A DNA stretch of 64,000 nt, taken from Peromyscus leucopus (taxonomy: Eukaryota; Chordata; Mammalia; Rodentia; Cricetidae). Below the pieces are notes generated by a model. That model was given only the letters and a program-made list of their open reading frames with translations. It had not been told where the DNA came from and made no database searches. The stretch lies in NCBI RefSeq assembly GCF_004664715.2, contig NC_051063.1, positions 68,523,018-68,587,017 on the forward strand. The letters are read 5' to 3'. Positions 35,096 to 45,703 of this stretch are shown in pieces (positions within the stretch are counted from its first letter, which is position 1; every line of letters starts with the position of its first letter). A program made the translations under genes and the position numbers.

Positions 35096-36386
35096 GGGAG
35101 GGTAGTGCTCCCCTCCTGCCACCAGCTCACTTCCCCACAGGGGCTCTGCAAAGGCTAGTGCCATGGAAACTAACAATGCATCACCTTCAACAGGAGTGAC
35201 CAGTACTGAAGCAGCAGATAAGGGCTGTGGACCTTGGAGAATAGCTTATCATGGTCCAAAAGAAGCTGGAAAGTCTGCTTAACAGACGAACATTCTGGAC
35301 ATTTAATAACAGTCATAACCACAAAACCCTTTAAAATAGCAGTCGTGATGGCCACAGGCCAGATGCAGCCACAAGCCACAGTCTGTAGTCTCACCCATAT
35401 CTTCTCCCACACTGCCTGTCTGCCATTCCTACCACAGCTAGCAGTAGCCTGGCCCCTGTGAAAGTCCCACCTTCTGGAAGCTCTTACCTCTGCCTTCTGT
35501 TCTCCCCCCAGGTTGCTGTGAGCCACCAGGTGGGTCTGAAGTGACAGATCTCCTCTGCCCTCTCCATAAACACGGGGATAATGTGGGGTGCAGACACCAC
35601 CACCAGGGAGGATAAATGTGTCATCCTAGATTCAGCTCTGTCGTCACAGGCCCCCTCATCAGACCTCAGCAGCCCCCACTGTGCACACCTGCAGCTGTTG
35701 ACTGTGGAGAAATGAGAAATTCAGAGGCTGCAGGGCACCCTGCAAATTCGCAGAACCAGCCCAACCTGCACTGAGGTATTTAGCACAGGTGTTTCTGTAA
35801 TTGTGATGCATAAGGAAGCTTCCCAGGGTTCAGTAGTGGGCGGCCCTCACCAAGCCTGCCTCCACCTGCCAGAGGAGGCTGGTGGCAGGCGTGGGCCCAG
35901 GGAAGGAGCTAGACGAGAGGAGTCTGCTGGCAGAATCTACACACATCCCTTTGGCATGTACCCACTAAAGCTTCACCTCAGGATTTTTTGCAGCCCAAGA
36001 GTCATAAAGAAAAAACAGCATGGTATTGCCAATAATCATGCCAAAAACTGTCTCTTGGAGCATCAATAATAAATTCAATTTTTTACCAAAAAAATATTTC
36101 AAAAGCCTGGAATACTACTGCACTTGGTCTAATTCTAAAATTTTATTCTTATGATGTGAAGATGTAGTCATCAAGCATGCAAACAAGATTTGAGGGAAAG
36201 GCATTTAAATGCACCAGGCTGTTAACTAATAATAACAACAGTGTTTTCTGAATCCCAGGGTTATATACATATACATATACATATACATATATCCTTTTCT
36301 AAATGTTTCATGTTTGAAACCTGTGGTGGTTTACTTTATTTTTATAAAGACATGCACATTTGTATTTCATTAAAAGGTTCTGAATA
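35096..36386. other. Unique DNA
   Basis: No SINE, LINE or LTR recognised. A (TATACA)n run lies at 36262-36292. The 118-codon minus-strand frame (35170-35526) has no recognisable motif. The segment near 35760-35815 has GCACAGGTGTTTCTGTAATT and GTGATGCATAAGG cores. Confidence 0.4.
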
Positions 36387-36612
36387 GAGCTGAAGGGTTG
36401 GCTCAGCAGTGATGAGCACTTCACTGCTCTTGCAGAAGACCAGGATTCGATTCCCACTACCCAGGTCAGGTGTTTCACAACAGCCTGTAACTCCAGCTCC
36501 AGGGGACACAGTGTCCTCCTCTACCCTCCTAGGGTACCCACACATATGTGGCATACCTAAACAGAGACCCACACATACACATAAATAAAAAATAATAGAA
36601 ATAAATCTTTGA
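36387..36612 (+). mobile_element. B2/B3-type SINE
   Basis: Clear tRNA-headed SINE: GAGCTGAAGGGTTGGCTCAG (A-box region), CACTGCTCTTGCAGAAGACC, a B box GGATTCGATTCC (36443-36454), CCTGTAACTCCAGCTCCAGG, ACACAGTGTCCTCCTCTACC, then CACACATACACATAAATAAA and a final AATAAATCTTTGAAAAG tail. The AGGTTCTGAAT left of the head and AAGATCTGCAG after the tail could be a decayed duplication. Confidence 0.85.
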
Positions 36613-38954
36613 AAAGATCTGCAGGCCCTCTGGCTTTGCTTCCTCCCAGACCACAGAGGAACTGCCAAGCACCTGCTAAGACCCTGGAAGCAGCAGCCAC
36701 AGACAAAGAGGCCAGCAGGATGTGGCCACGCTTGCACCTGCTGGCCTGATGAATTTGGAGCCCTGGAGGAGGTCGGCCAAGAGAGCTGTCAAGTGGTAAC
36801 CACGGACCAAGGCAGAGAGTTTAAAGGCAAGAGTCAACTGGAGCTGCGGCCTGCCAGGGGTGAGGGCACCAGGGATGAGGAAGCCTTGACACGTGGATGG
36901 CCTGAGGTTTGAGCAGTCAGGCTTGGAGCTGAGAAGGCAGCAGGGCATGAGGCAGGGGGCACAAGGGCCCACTCTTCTTCCTGCGGCACAGCAAGAAATC
37001 CTGGCTTTTGTCCTCCCCCTTCCTCTGAGGTCACTCCCACTGATTTCCCCCAGCCGCGGTCTCGGTCTCACATGATCATAGGTAAGCAGGAGAGACTAGA
37101 CCCACTTCAAAAGTGACTACCACTCTCCAGCAGCTCCTGACTCAGTGGGTAGAGTGGACTGCAGCCACATGATGTCCCTTTCCCAAATACCCAATGGAGA
37201 CTCACACTTCCCTGTTGTCTGCCCTTCGGCTTGTACCCCTGGGTTAAGCAAGGAGGGAGAAAGCAGGAACAGGGACCAGGACAACACTCCCTGACCTCAC
37301 ACTGCAAGCTTGCACACTTGGCCACATACTCCAGGCACACAAGGAACAGGAAGGGAGGACAGTGCACCTGCAGAGCAGCAGAAGGACACCCAGGAATGCA
37401 GCCTGAACCCACGCCTGGACAATGCTCAGTCAGCCCTGGAATGGCCCAGCTTTTGCAAGTGGCGGGCTCCGTCCCCAGCAAGGGAAGCATCTGCAATCCA
37501 GAGTGCCATTTGGCACCTCTTTCATTTTTAACGTACTTTTCAATATTATTTCTCCGTCGCCACATGGTGAATTTTGTCCTTCTGAGAGCCAAAGACAAAC
37601 ACAGGCATGCTCCACATACACAATCAAAGGGAGCTGTTTCCTAGCAACAGGAGCCCTGGGTGGCCAGGAGCCACCTTCCCTTGCAGGGACTGGAGCTTGG
37701 CCTATGGGCTTAGAGGCTGGCACTGAAGCCAGACCCACGCAACCTGAGAGGAGGGCTGGGAGCCCGCATCTCCCCGTGCTAGTGGTCCAGTGGCTTGACA
37801 TATTTGATGCATGTGTACAATCTCATGTGTGTGCACAAAACACATGTACTCTCACGGCAAGCACACAGGGTCTCCTTTGCCTACATAAGCTGGTCAAGGC
37901 AAAGCCAATCACAGACCTGTACTCAGTGGGACTGTGATGGGGTTCCCCAGTCCTGACTCTACCCTAGATTTCCTCAGATTACTGAAGCCAAAAGGGTGAA
38001 GAGTGTGGCTCCCCAGGCATCTGAGGGACTCCTGTACCACTAGAGACCTACTGGATGCCCTATTGAGGCCGCTGGTGTCTTCATACAGGTCTCTCTCCCC
38101 AGGGAACCTGTATGATTCTGAACCTGCCATCTCTACAGGGAGCCTATCAGCTGCTCAGAGCTGTCCCCACAATGCTCCACTTAAGAGTGCTGTTACCCTA
38201 GGGTTCATCCACCCGTGTGTATGCCAGTAGTTTAGAGAGGCTCCGTGCATCCCACATGGGAGGATTTCACACGTTCTGTGAAGTGCCTCACTGCTCTGAG
38301 ACTGGTATACATGTTGGGGGGATGCAGGAAGGATCCCCCAGTTTTGACAGCTGACCTAGCTGTACATAAACCGTTTAACAAACTCTGTCACTTAAAAAAT
38401 ATGGTTGTTGTGGCGCTGCTAGTGAAATCTTCCTACTTGATACAACCCTTTTTATTTTATTTTATTTCTGTTTTCCCACTTTCAGTAACAGATGCTGTCC
38501 CATGCCTTCCAATATTAGCCGAGCCACCTTGAGCACAGAAGGATGACACCCAAAGGTTTTATGGGATGCTAAGATGGCAATAGCATCTCCCAAAGGAAGA
38601 CACAAAGATTGTCCTGTGCTGGGAGATGAGAAGCCACTTGTAGGTAAGCCTGAAAATCACATTCTCAGCACTGAAAAAAAAAAAAAAATGCAAATCCACC
38701 CCAATACAACAAAGACTGAGTCACCCCACACTTTCTTCTCATTTGAAAGCTAGTGACTCCTTCCACTAGAAGCACCTCACCCCATGACATCCTGTCATAC
38801 CTGGGGACCACCTGCCCAGAGCAAGCAATACCATGACTAAAGCAGCTTGGCATCTCCAAACCTGGGAAGGCACCACAAAGCAGAGAAACTCCTAAAAGGT
38901 AGTTCCTTATCGGCTCCGCCTTTCATTTCTAATTCGTTTCTGTTTACTTTCCAT
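36613..38954. other. Unique DNA, the longest-ORF cluster of the window
   Basis: About 2.3 kb without recognised repeats. Overlapping frames of 120-171 codons occur on both strands at 36676-37937. The longest (37422-37937, 171 codons, starting with an in-frame CTG/ATG-type start) crosses T-rich sequence, has no domain-like pattern, and is opposed by equally long antisense frames, so I do not call a gene. An A14 run sits at 38673-38688. Confidence 0.4.
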
Positions 38955-38990
38955 TTGTTTGTTTATTTATTTGTTTGTTTGTTTGTTTGT
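38955..38990. repeat. (TTTG)n tetranucleotide repeat
   Basis: About nine TTTG/TTTA units followed by GTGTGAGAGAGA. Confidence 0.9.
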
Positions 38991-39720
38991 GTGTGAGAGA
39001 GATTCCCCAGGGATTGTAGATGTTATTATTTGGGGTGCATTTTCAAAGAAGCAGTTCTTGGATGTTTTTCTCACTTCCCAACTTCCTAATTTTTCTGTCT
39101 GCTTGGAGAATGGAGCTCCACCCCCGCCCCCACCCCAGCCCAAAGCCTCTGTTCTTTGAAGTTAATTTAGCTTTTCTTTGGGGGCTTTGTTCGGTGTCTG
39201 CCAGCTTGTATGTCTGGATCAAAGGGTAATCTTTTAATTGGAAGGTTTTATGATTTTTATTTATATCTTCTCCAGTTCCAGAGAATGCTTCATGGAGACA
39301 GGAAAGTTCTGCTCTGGCAAAAGCTGTCCATATGTCTGTTTACCCTTAGCAGGCTTCCCTGTGCCCTCATCTGAGCTGTGATTCTTGATAGCAGTGAAGG
39401 GCAGCTGATCTCTCCCTGCAACCATCTCCCTGGCCGCAGCGCAGCCACCCTTCCCCACCGCTACGTTCTCACAGTATTTAAATGCCTTGGTGCTGTGTTA
39501 TGTGACCCTACTTAAGGAGTTTAATTAATGTCATGCATGCAGCCATTAGGTTTTCTATTTTTATCAAAAGCAATGGACATGTTATTTAATTTCTTAAGTG
39601 AAGCTTGCTTTATCTGTTGTCCTTCCCAAGCCTCAATCCTCTTTTATCTGTATCAGGATGTCTACCAAGCAGCATCTTATAAGATCTGATTTTTTTTTTT
39701 CAATCCACTGAAGGACATGT
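38991..39720. promoter_or_regulatory. Candidate regulatory island around 39.46-39.62 kb
   Basis: The core (39460-39620) is repeat-free and AT-rich, with CAGTATTTAAATGCC, CTTAAGGAGTTTAATTAATG (TTAATTAA at 39521-39528), GTCATGCATGCAGCCATTAG, CAAAAGCAATGGACATG and TTATTTAATTTCTTAAGTG. Flanks from 38991 are unique too, with a GTTAATTTAGC core near 39160. It resembles a homeodomain/POU-bound conserved element; function is inferred. Confidence 0.38.
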
Positions 39721-39749
39721 TTTGATTTTGAGGGGTGGGGGGTGGGGTT

Positions 39750-39789
39750 GGTTTTGTTTTTTGTTTTGTTTTGTTTTGTTTTTGTTTTT
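39750..39789. repeat. (TTTTG)n pentanucleotide repeat
   Basis: About seven GTTTT units, preceded by a GGGGTGGGG stretch. Confidence 0.9.
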
Positions 39790-40862
39790 CCCAGTGGGTG
39801 AGCTTAAATGCTTGTGGTCACCAATGTAACTGTGACAACTCTCTAGTTGAAAGGCTCCACTTCTGCTGAGTTTCACACATTGATCTCATTCTGTCTGGGC
39901 ACTGTTGGGTGAGTACACATTCTATCCCTCCCTCAAACCAGTATCATCTCCAGGCATGGGCACATAAGCTGTGCATCTGTGGTACTTCAGAGCATCTCTT
40001 CCCCAGGACCCTTCTGCCCCTTTTATGGAGGAGGGTGGTAGTTCACTATTTTTGCATGACTTGAGTCCCATGTCCTGAGTTCTTGTGTGTCCCTCTCTGC
40101 CTCTGGCATCTTTTGTTAAAAAAGTGTGTGCTCAGTTCAAACCCCTCAAGTGTTTCTCTAACCCTGGGGACTGTGACAAAGAACATGAGAACCGAAGCCC
40201 ATGGTCTAAGCCTTGATCTAGGGGAAGAAGACAGTAGCGGCATGGCAGATGGCAATAAGAACCATGCAGAATGATGTAGCGGGGCCATAGGGAAGGAGAG
40301 CTTCGTGTGAGAACTGTTCCCTGTGGCGGTTGGGGCAGCTAATGGGCTGGGCTGGTATTCAGACAGATACCTCAATGAAGACAGGAAATGAGCAATGAGG
40401 ATATCTTGGGGAACAGAGGGGGAAGGAAACAGGAGACTAGCCAGTGCAAAGGCCCTGAGGCATGTGGGGATCTGAGCAGGCTGGGGTAGGGAGAGAGAAT
40501 TGATGGGACCCGTGAGGTTAGGTAAGAGGGTCAGGAGAGGAGGATGGGAAGGCAAAGGGGAGCCTTAAGGAAGTTCTGAGCAGGGACTTGATTTAGGTCG
40601 TGTTATATCCTTAAAGAACATTCTCACTGCTCAGTGGAGGCCAGAACAAAGGGTCACCAGGAGGCTGATACCCCTTAGACTGGTGAAAACAGGAGGAGGT
40701 GAGACCAAGTCAGATGTGTCAAAGCCACGCTGACCCATTGGATGTGAGGGGACAGAACACAGGAAGCTGAGGCAAAGTGATAGCTATAGTAGCTATCACC
40801 AAGCAGTCAGAGAGCCACGAACCCTCAGTTTTTCCATTTACTATCCCTCCATGAATGATTGT
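39790..40862. other. Unique DNA
   Basis: No repeat recognised. A 169-codon minus-strand frame (40046-40555) is purine-biased on the plus strand and low-complexity (Pro/Leu/Ser-rich), consistent with chance. Confidence 0.4.
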
Positions 40863-41215
40863 CTGTGGTGCCTTGAACATGTGTCCTCAAATAATAGTGA
40901 AACACAACCCCTTGTGTGGTGGCCCTGACAGAGAGTGCCCCCGGGGGTGTGAAGAAGTCTGAGGGTGGAGCCCTCAGGAGTGAATTTCTGCCCTTACATG
41001 GATTTTCCACACTTCTGCCCCCCTCCTTCAGTCCTGTGAGGGTAGGAGAACAATGCTCCATCCTGGAATCAGAAAACCCACAGTAGAAGTTCCTCACCAG
41101 ACACCAGTGACCTTGACCTGGCCTTCTGCAGACTCCGAAACTCTGAGCAATAAATCTCTGGCTCTTATAAATTTCTAAGCCTCTGGTAATTTATTATAGC
41201 AGCACAGATAAACAA
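40863..41215 (+). mobile_element. MLT1-type MaLR LTR
   Basis: Blocks of an ancient mammalian MaLR LTR: CTTGAACATGTGTCCTCAAA, GAGGGTGGAGCCCTCAGGAG, TGAATTTCTGCCCTTA, CCTCACCAGACACCAGTGAC, GCAGACTCCGAAACTCTGAG, CAATAAATCTCTGGCTCTTA (signal AATAAA), TAAATTTCTAAGCCTCTGG, TTATTATAGCAGCACAGATA. High divergence fits an insertion older than rodents. Confidence 0.75.
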
Positions 41216-41504
41216 ACTCCTCATTTCCCACTCGTGTGGTATGTCTTTTCTCTTTTTAAAAACGGACAGTTTCCCAGAGTGCCGTGTTCATTTCATATCT
41301 GTGTTGTTTAAGAAGAGCAAGCCTTTTTGTGATCTCAGGAAAGAGACATTGTGATGGTGTGCTATGGAAGTACCAGGCTAATGGGGGCTTTCCACTGCCT
41401 TCACACACGAAGGTCATTGTTGTTTATGTACAGACTGTACTGCACCAATGCCCTGACTACCCCAACCTGGGAACTTCAGAATGGAACTGTATTAGGACAC
41501 AGGA
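41216..41504. other. Unique DNA
   Basis: No repeat recognised. Confidence 0.35.
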
Positions 41505-41785
41505 CTGTTAAGAGTAGTTCAATCAAAACTCTTGGTCCAGTCTGACTGGCGTCCTTATAAGAAGGAGAAACTTAAACACAGAGACACGTGTAAGGACACA
41601 ACACGAGATGACCATGAGCAAGCCAGAGAGAGGGCTGGAGAAAACAGCCTGCCAACATGGGAACTTGGCCTCCAAAACTGACAGAAGATGAACATCCACC
41701 AGTCAATCCCTTGGCCTCTGGAACTGTATTAGAGCCCAACCCCAAATCCACCACAACTGCCGTTCTTTCCCTTTAGAATTAGGAA
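41505..41785 (+). mobile_element. Ancient MLT1-like LTR fragment
   Basis: Blocks GGCGTCCTTATAAGAAGGAG, AAACTTAAACACAGAGACAC, GTAAGGACACAACACG and CCTTGGCCTCTGGAACTGTA follow the MLT1-type LTR order (TCCTTATAAGAAG, ACACAGAGACAC, GAAGACAC, CCTCCAGAACTGT). Poorly preserved. Confidence 0.5.
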
Positions 41786-42639
41786 GCTGGGGTTCTACTT
41801 TCTACACTTGGACTGTTGTTCTGACTGTGATGTTACCCTTACTGAGGAATTTCTGGGAGTTTTCTTTGTTTCCTGGCAACACATGACAGTCACAGTATTT
41901 CCCATCATCCAACATGGTTAGGAAACCTTGTATTTTTCCCGTAGGCCAAGCTATCTGAAAAAGGCCCTGACGGTAAGGGGAGCAAGCAGGGTTTCTGTGG
42001 CAGAAGAGTTCTGGGTGCTGAAATGGTCACAGAAGGACTTGGACAAATAGTTTAAGGGGTTAATGCCCAGGAAGCCACTACGAAGACATCTTGGTCTTTG
42101 CTGGATGCAGAAGGGTCACCTGATACACTGGAGAAAGTGGGTCCAGTGAGGACCCCCGAAGGATGGTGCTTCTGCAAGCATGCAAAGGTGAGAAACCAAA
42201 CAAAACCATGGTGTGAAGTGTCTAGGATCACAGCAGTTAACTGGGAGGCCAACCCTGTCCAGGCTGGAAGGAGGAGGGAGGAGAAAGGAGAAAGGAAGAA
42301 GGGAAGGAGGTGTCTGGATAGCCCAGTAATGATGACAGCCAACACCACCCACAGGTGCCTACCCAGGGCACTTGAACCCCACACCTGTCCCATATGGAGA
42401 CAACCCAATCCACGGCCTGAAGCATGAGTAATACTGGCGCCAAGTCTTCAGCTTAGACCCTAGTGTAGGGCCTCATGGAATTCATTCTGGAATATTCTAG
42501 CATTCTAACATTTTTAGAGGTAGCTGTTCCTGAGACACTTTAGGGTTTTATCTTCTCATGACCCAGATATTTAAGTGTTATGCAGAAAAATGGAACCTGG
42601 GCCCCAGGGCAATCTCCTTAACATCTTTCTCCCCTTTTG
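41786..42639. other. Unique DNA
   Basis: No repeat recognised. Frames of 109-118 codons oppose one another at 42052-42427 and are not credible genes. Confidence 0.4.
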
Positions 42640-43160
42640 CCGCCCCCTTGTGAGACCCTTTCTCTTGTGTTCTTTCAAATATTATGCTTTCAGTAAGTTG
42701 AAGGTGGCCCCACTCGGAACCATGCATCCTTTGAATGACATTTTGGGGGGACTGTGTCCTCGATGTTTTTTATATAAGAGGTGTTCCTCTGAGAGGCTGC
42801 CAGGCTGGTCTCGTCAGAAGCTGATGAGAAAGACCAATATGCTCGGTGTTACTGCCGAGAGGTCTTGGCAGGCTCGGCCTCCAGGCAGCCAGACTCACCC
42901 CGGGCTCCAGCACAAACACACAGACCATTCGGGCTTTGTCCTCAGCTGCCTGGTTCCAGAGTGGTCTCTGGGGCTGGGCATTCTTGCCAACATGCTCATG
43001 ACATCACTCATATTATTAATAATTACAGGTTATTCACAGATGGGTGGGCAGATGGACACACGGCCAGAGAGATTTGTTTAATCTCAGCCAGGCTATTTCC
43101 CCTATGCACCCCGCCCCCCTTTGCCTGATCTTGCTGCCTCCCTGGGGAAAGAAATGATGA
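42640..43160. promoter_or_regulatory. Candidate regulatory island
   Basis: Repeat-free 0.5-kb block with GC-rich and AT-rich parts: CAAATATTATGCTTTCAG, CCATGCATCCTTTGAATGAC, a TTTTATATAAGAGG TATA-like element (about 42768), ACATGCTCATGACATCACTC (CRE-like TGACATCA near 42999), ATTATTAATAATTACAGG (43012-43027) and GAGATTTGTTTAATCTCAGC. A 168-codon plus frame (42575-43081) covers it but has no recognisable domain. Conserved-enhancer status is inferred; a cryptic exon cannot be excluded. Confidence 0.4.
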
Positions 43161-43395
43161 AAAATAAAAATTTTTGTGAAAGAAAAAATGAAAACTCTGT
43201 CAGGGAGTTGGTCGGGTTTCCTCCTGCTGGAAGAAAACTAGACCTGGAGCTCTTCCTTCACTTGACAGGGTCTGTGAGTTTCTGAACTAAAATGTTTTGA
43301 AGGGCTCAGGTTCCTGTCCCTCATCAGACCCTTGGATGACTGTGGCATCATCTATGAGCCAGAATCCATGGTGGGTGAAGAGACATAGCTGAACA

Positions 43396-43622
43396 TGTAT
43401 ATATACATACATACACACACATATACCCATACTCACACACCCCTACATATATATAATGCACACTATAATTGTATATATTTGTGTAATTATGAATAAAAAA
43501 TATAAAATGATTGTTATATTTAGATAGATAATAAATGATAGATAGATGACATAAAAGAGATGGGCAGGTAAATACATAATAGATAAATAAATAATAGAGA
43601 GATAGGCAGATAGATAGACAGA
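43396..43622. repeat. AT-rich and (GATA)n low-complexity tract
   Basis: TATATACATACATACACACA units pass into AT-rich sequence and then degenerate GATA/GATAA/CAGATA repeats (43521-43622), ending in a T10 run. Confidence 0.9.
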
Positions 43623-43761
43623 CTTTTTTTTTAGAAATTCACTGTGTGATCCACAGTCACTTCCCAGAATTCTGGGAGGACCATGGAGACCTTGCTGACT
43701 GGGGAATAACAGGGCCTCTGCAGAACAGTTGAATACATGATCCTACAAATTTATCATTAAT

Positions 43762-44105
43762 GGAGTTGAGGAGAGGTTCAGTGAGACAAAATTCTTGCCC
43801 TTCAAGCATGAGACTTGCAGTTCAAATCCCAGCATTTGTATGAAAGCAAGTCAGGCATGTTTGCCCATGTAACCCCAAGCCTGGGGTGGGGGTTGAGGTG
43901 GTAGAGACAGACATATCCTAGGATCTTGCTGGCCTGCCAGCTTAGCCAAAAGGGTGAGCTGCTTCTGGATGAATGAAAGACCTTATCTCCAGGCAACAGG
44001 GTGGAGAGCAATAGAGGAAGACATTTGATGTCCTACTTTGACCCTGCATTCACATGTATAGGCACGCATACTCACATGTTCACATACATATAACACACAC
44101 AAATG
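43762..44105 (+). mobile_element. Composite SINE (tRNA-type head plus B1-like body)
   Basis: Order: GGAGTTGAGGAGAGGTTCAG head, CTTGCAGTTCAAATCCCAGC (B-box-like), GTCAGGCATGTTTGCCCATG, TAACCCCAAGCCTGGGG body, GATCTTGCTGGCCTGCCAGC, ATGAATGAAAGACCTTATCT, TTTGACCCTGCATTCACATG, then ATACTCACATG/ACATATAACACAC tail. Same family as 13571-13911, 50716-50935 and 58364-58660. Confidence 0.72.
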
Positions 44106-45388
44106 TCATTAGAAAGACACACTGTGCTCGGCAAGGCACAGCTGTGTGTTGCCTTTTTTTCTTAGAATGTACCAGTTCTCAATCTGAGGCCTTGGTTCAT
44201 GGCCAAAAGCATAGGAAGAGCTTAACAAATGTATTTGTCTTAAATAAGAAGATAGACAAATCTAAAACGTGGATTCCATCCTCCCCAGTCAGGTCATCCA
44301 ATCCCAGTGCAACAGGCAAGGCTGTTTTGAAATCAGGGAATGCTGGAGAGAGACACCAATCAGACCAGCCTGGTTGACACATTGCCTATGGTGTATTAAA
44401 TATTGAAGCTCCTTATGAGAGTGTGCTGACCACAGAGTCCACATCACTCATGGTGACTGAGAATACATGAGTCGCATGAGTCACAACCTACTGCATACAA
44501 AACTTTCACCACACCAGCCTTTGACACTGACCCATGGGACCAAAAGAATGTGCTACAAACCAGCAGACACCGGCACTGGTGATTTTTTTTCTGATGCCAC
44601 AAACAGATTTATGCCAACAGCCCATTATTCTCAGCCAGCGGAATGTACATACAAGCCTATGAGCCAGGCTGGGGCTCTAGTCTGAGACCAGCCAAGGCAG
44701 CTAGACTAACTGGCCCACCTGGGGCTCCTACTTTTGACCTCAGTTTCATTAACACAGTGCTTTTGCCCCATGAGCCAAGCAGACTGCTGAAATATAAATC
44801 AACTGCCTTCTCCAATTCCCTCTTCCTCTGGCCAAGGTGCTAATGAATGAGGCAGTGACCACAGGGTGAAACAGGGAGGGAGAATGGACTCTGGGAGGTC
44901 ACAAATTGGATAATCTTGTTCCAAACAATGGTGAAGCAGATTACAATGTTTTCTATGCAAAATGCATCCTCCTCCATGTGGGCCTTCTGGTCAACCTCAT
45001 GCAGTTCCCTGAATCCTCTGTACCTCCATCCCCATGTATACCTCTCACAGACTACAGATCCCTACCCCTACAAGCTCCAGAACTGAAATAAAATGCTGTT
45101 CTGCCAAGCCTTGGACACACACACAGGCTATGGAAGAGGAAAAGGTGTGTGTACTGAAGTTAAAATTGCTTTTCTCTAAGACGGACTCCACTGTGAAATG
45201 GTTGTTAAGCCCGCTGGAGCTGGCCCTTGGTGGAGGTTGTCTCCCAGCTCCACTAGGTCTCTGTATCAGTCTTCCCTATCAGTGTCTCTCACCCACAAGC
45301 CCAGCTCCTGCTGCACTGGATGGTCCAGAGTCCCTGCACTGACCACCAGCTCCTGCCCTTTGTTCTTATCACCCTCAGTTCAGTCTCC
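44106..45388. other. Unique DNA
   Basis: No repeat recognised apart from a T9 tract near 44150 and another near 44584. Part of it (44700-44800) has TTTCATTAACACAG and AATATAAATCAACTG cores. Confidence 0.35.
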
Positions 45389-45703
45389 TCAAATCCCAGG
45401 GCAGTCTGATTTCCCTTTGAGTAAATTTCCTAAGTCCCTGCTCCTTTTGGACTCCACGACCTTGATTGCCCTTCTTGGATGGATATTTTCACCAGGATGC
45501 GCTGCCACGATCTCTGCTTCATCTACACAGGGCTGCCGAGGCCCGCATGGCAATTCCATTTTTCTTAGCAGAGCTAAGCAATCATCATTCGTCTTAGAAA
45601 TTGGCACATTCCTCCAAATACATTCATGAGATGGTTGGGCGTCTGCTTTGATGAGAGTGGGAATCTTAAAGAAGACCTCTCTGCCTACTTCCCCACACCC
45701 CAA
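45389..45703 (-). other. Protein-like antisense open frame, status unknown
   Basis: A 104-codon minus-strand frame whose composition looks more protein-like than other frames here: balanced Lys/Arg/Asp/Glu, hydrophobic residues spread along the frame, and little low complexity. It starts with TTG, not ATG, so it would have to be an internal exon. A pyrimidine-rich tract (plus-strand AAGAAAAGGAAAAAAAAG at about 45714-45735) lies upstream on the minus strand, with an AG about 25 nt beyond it. I recognise no family. Given the number of frames in 64 kb, chance remains the default. Confidence 0.15.

Noticed and set aside
35505..35535. Possible micro-exon: pyrimidine tract, AG, short segment, GTGGGT
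   Set aside because: Too short, no partner exons and no open frame support; such matches occur often by chance.
36387..36460. tRNA gene (A-box and B-box matches)
   Set aside because: These boxes belong to the tRNA-derived head of a B2/B3 SINE, with the full SINE body and tail following.
37422..37937. 171-codon plus-strand frame, the longest in the window
   Set aside because: Opposed by comparably long antisense frames (37107-37598, 37430-37801), crosses T-rich sequence, no domain-like pattern, no promoter or poly-A context.
40046..40555. 169-codon minus-strand frame
   Set aside because: Pro/Leu/Ser-rich translation of a purine-biased plus strand; no recognisable family.
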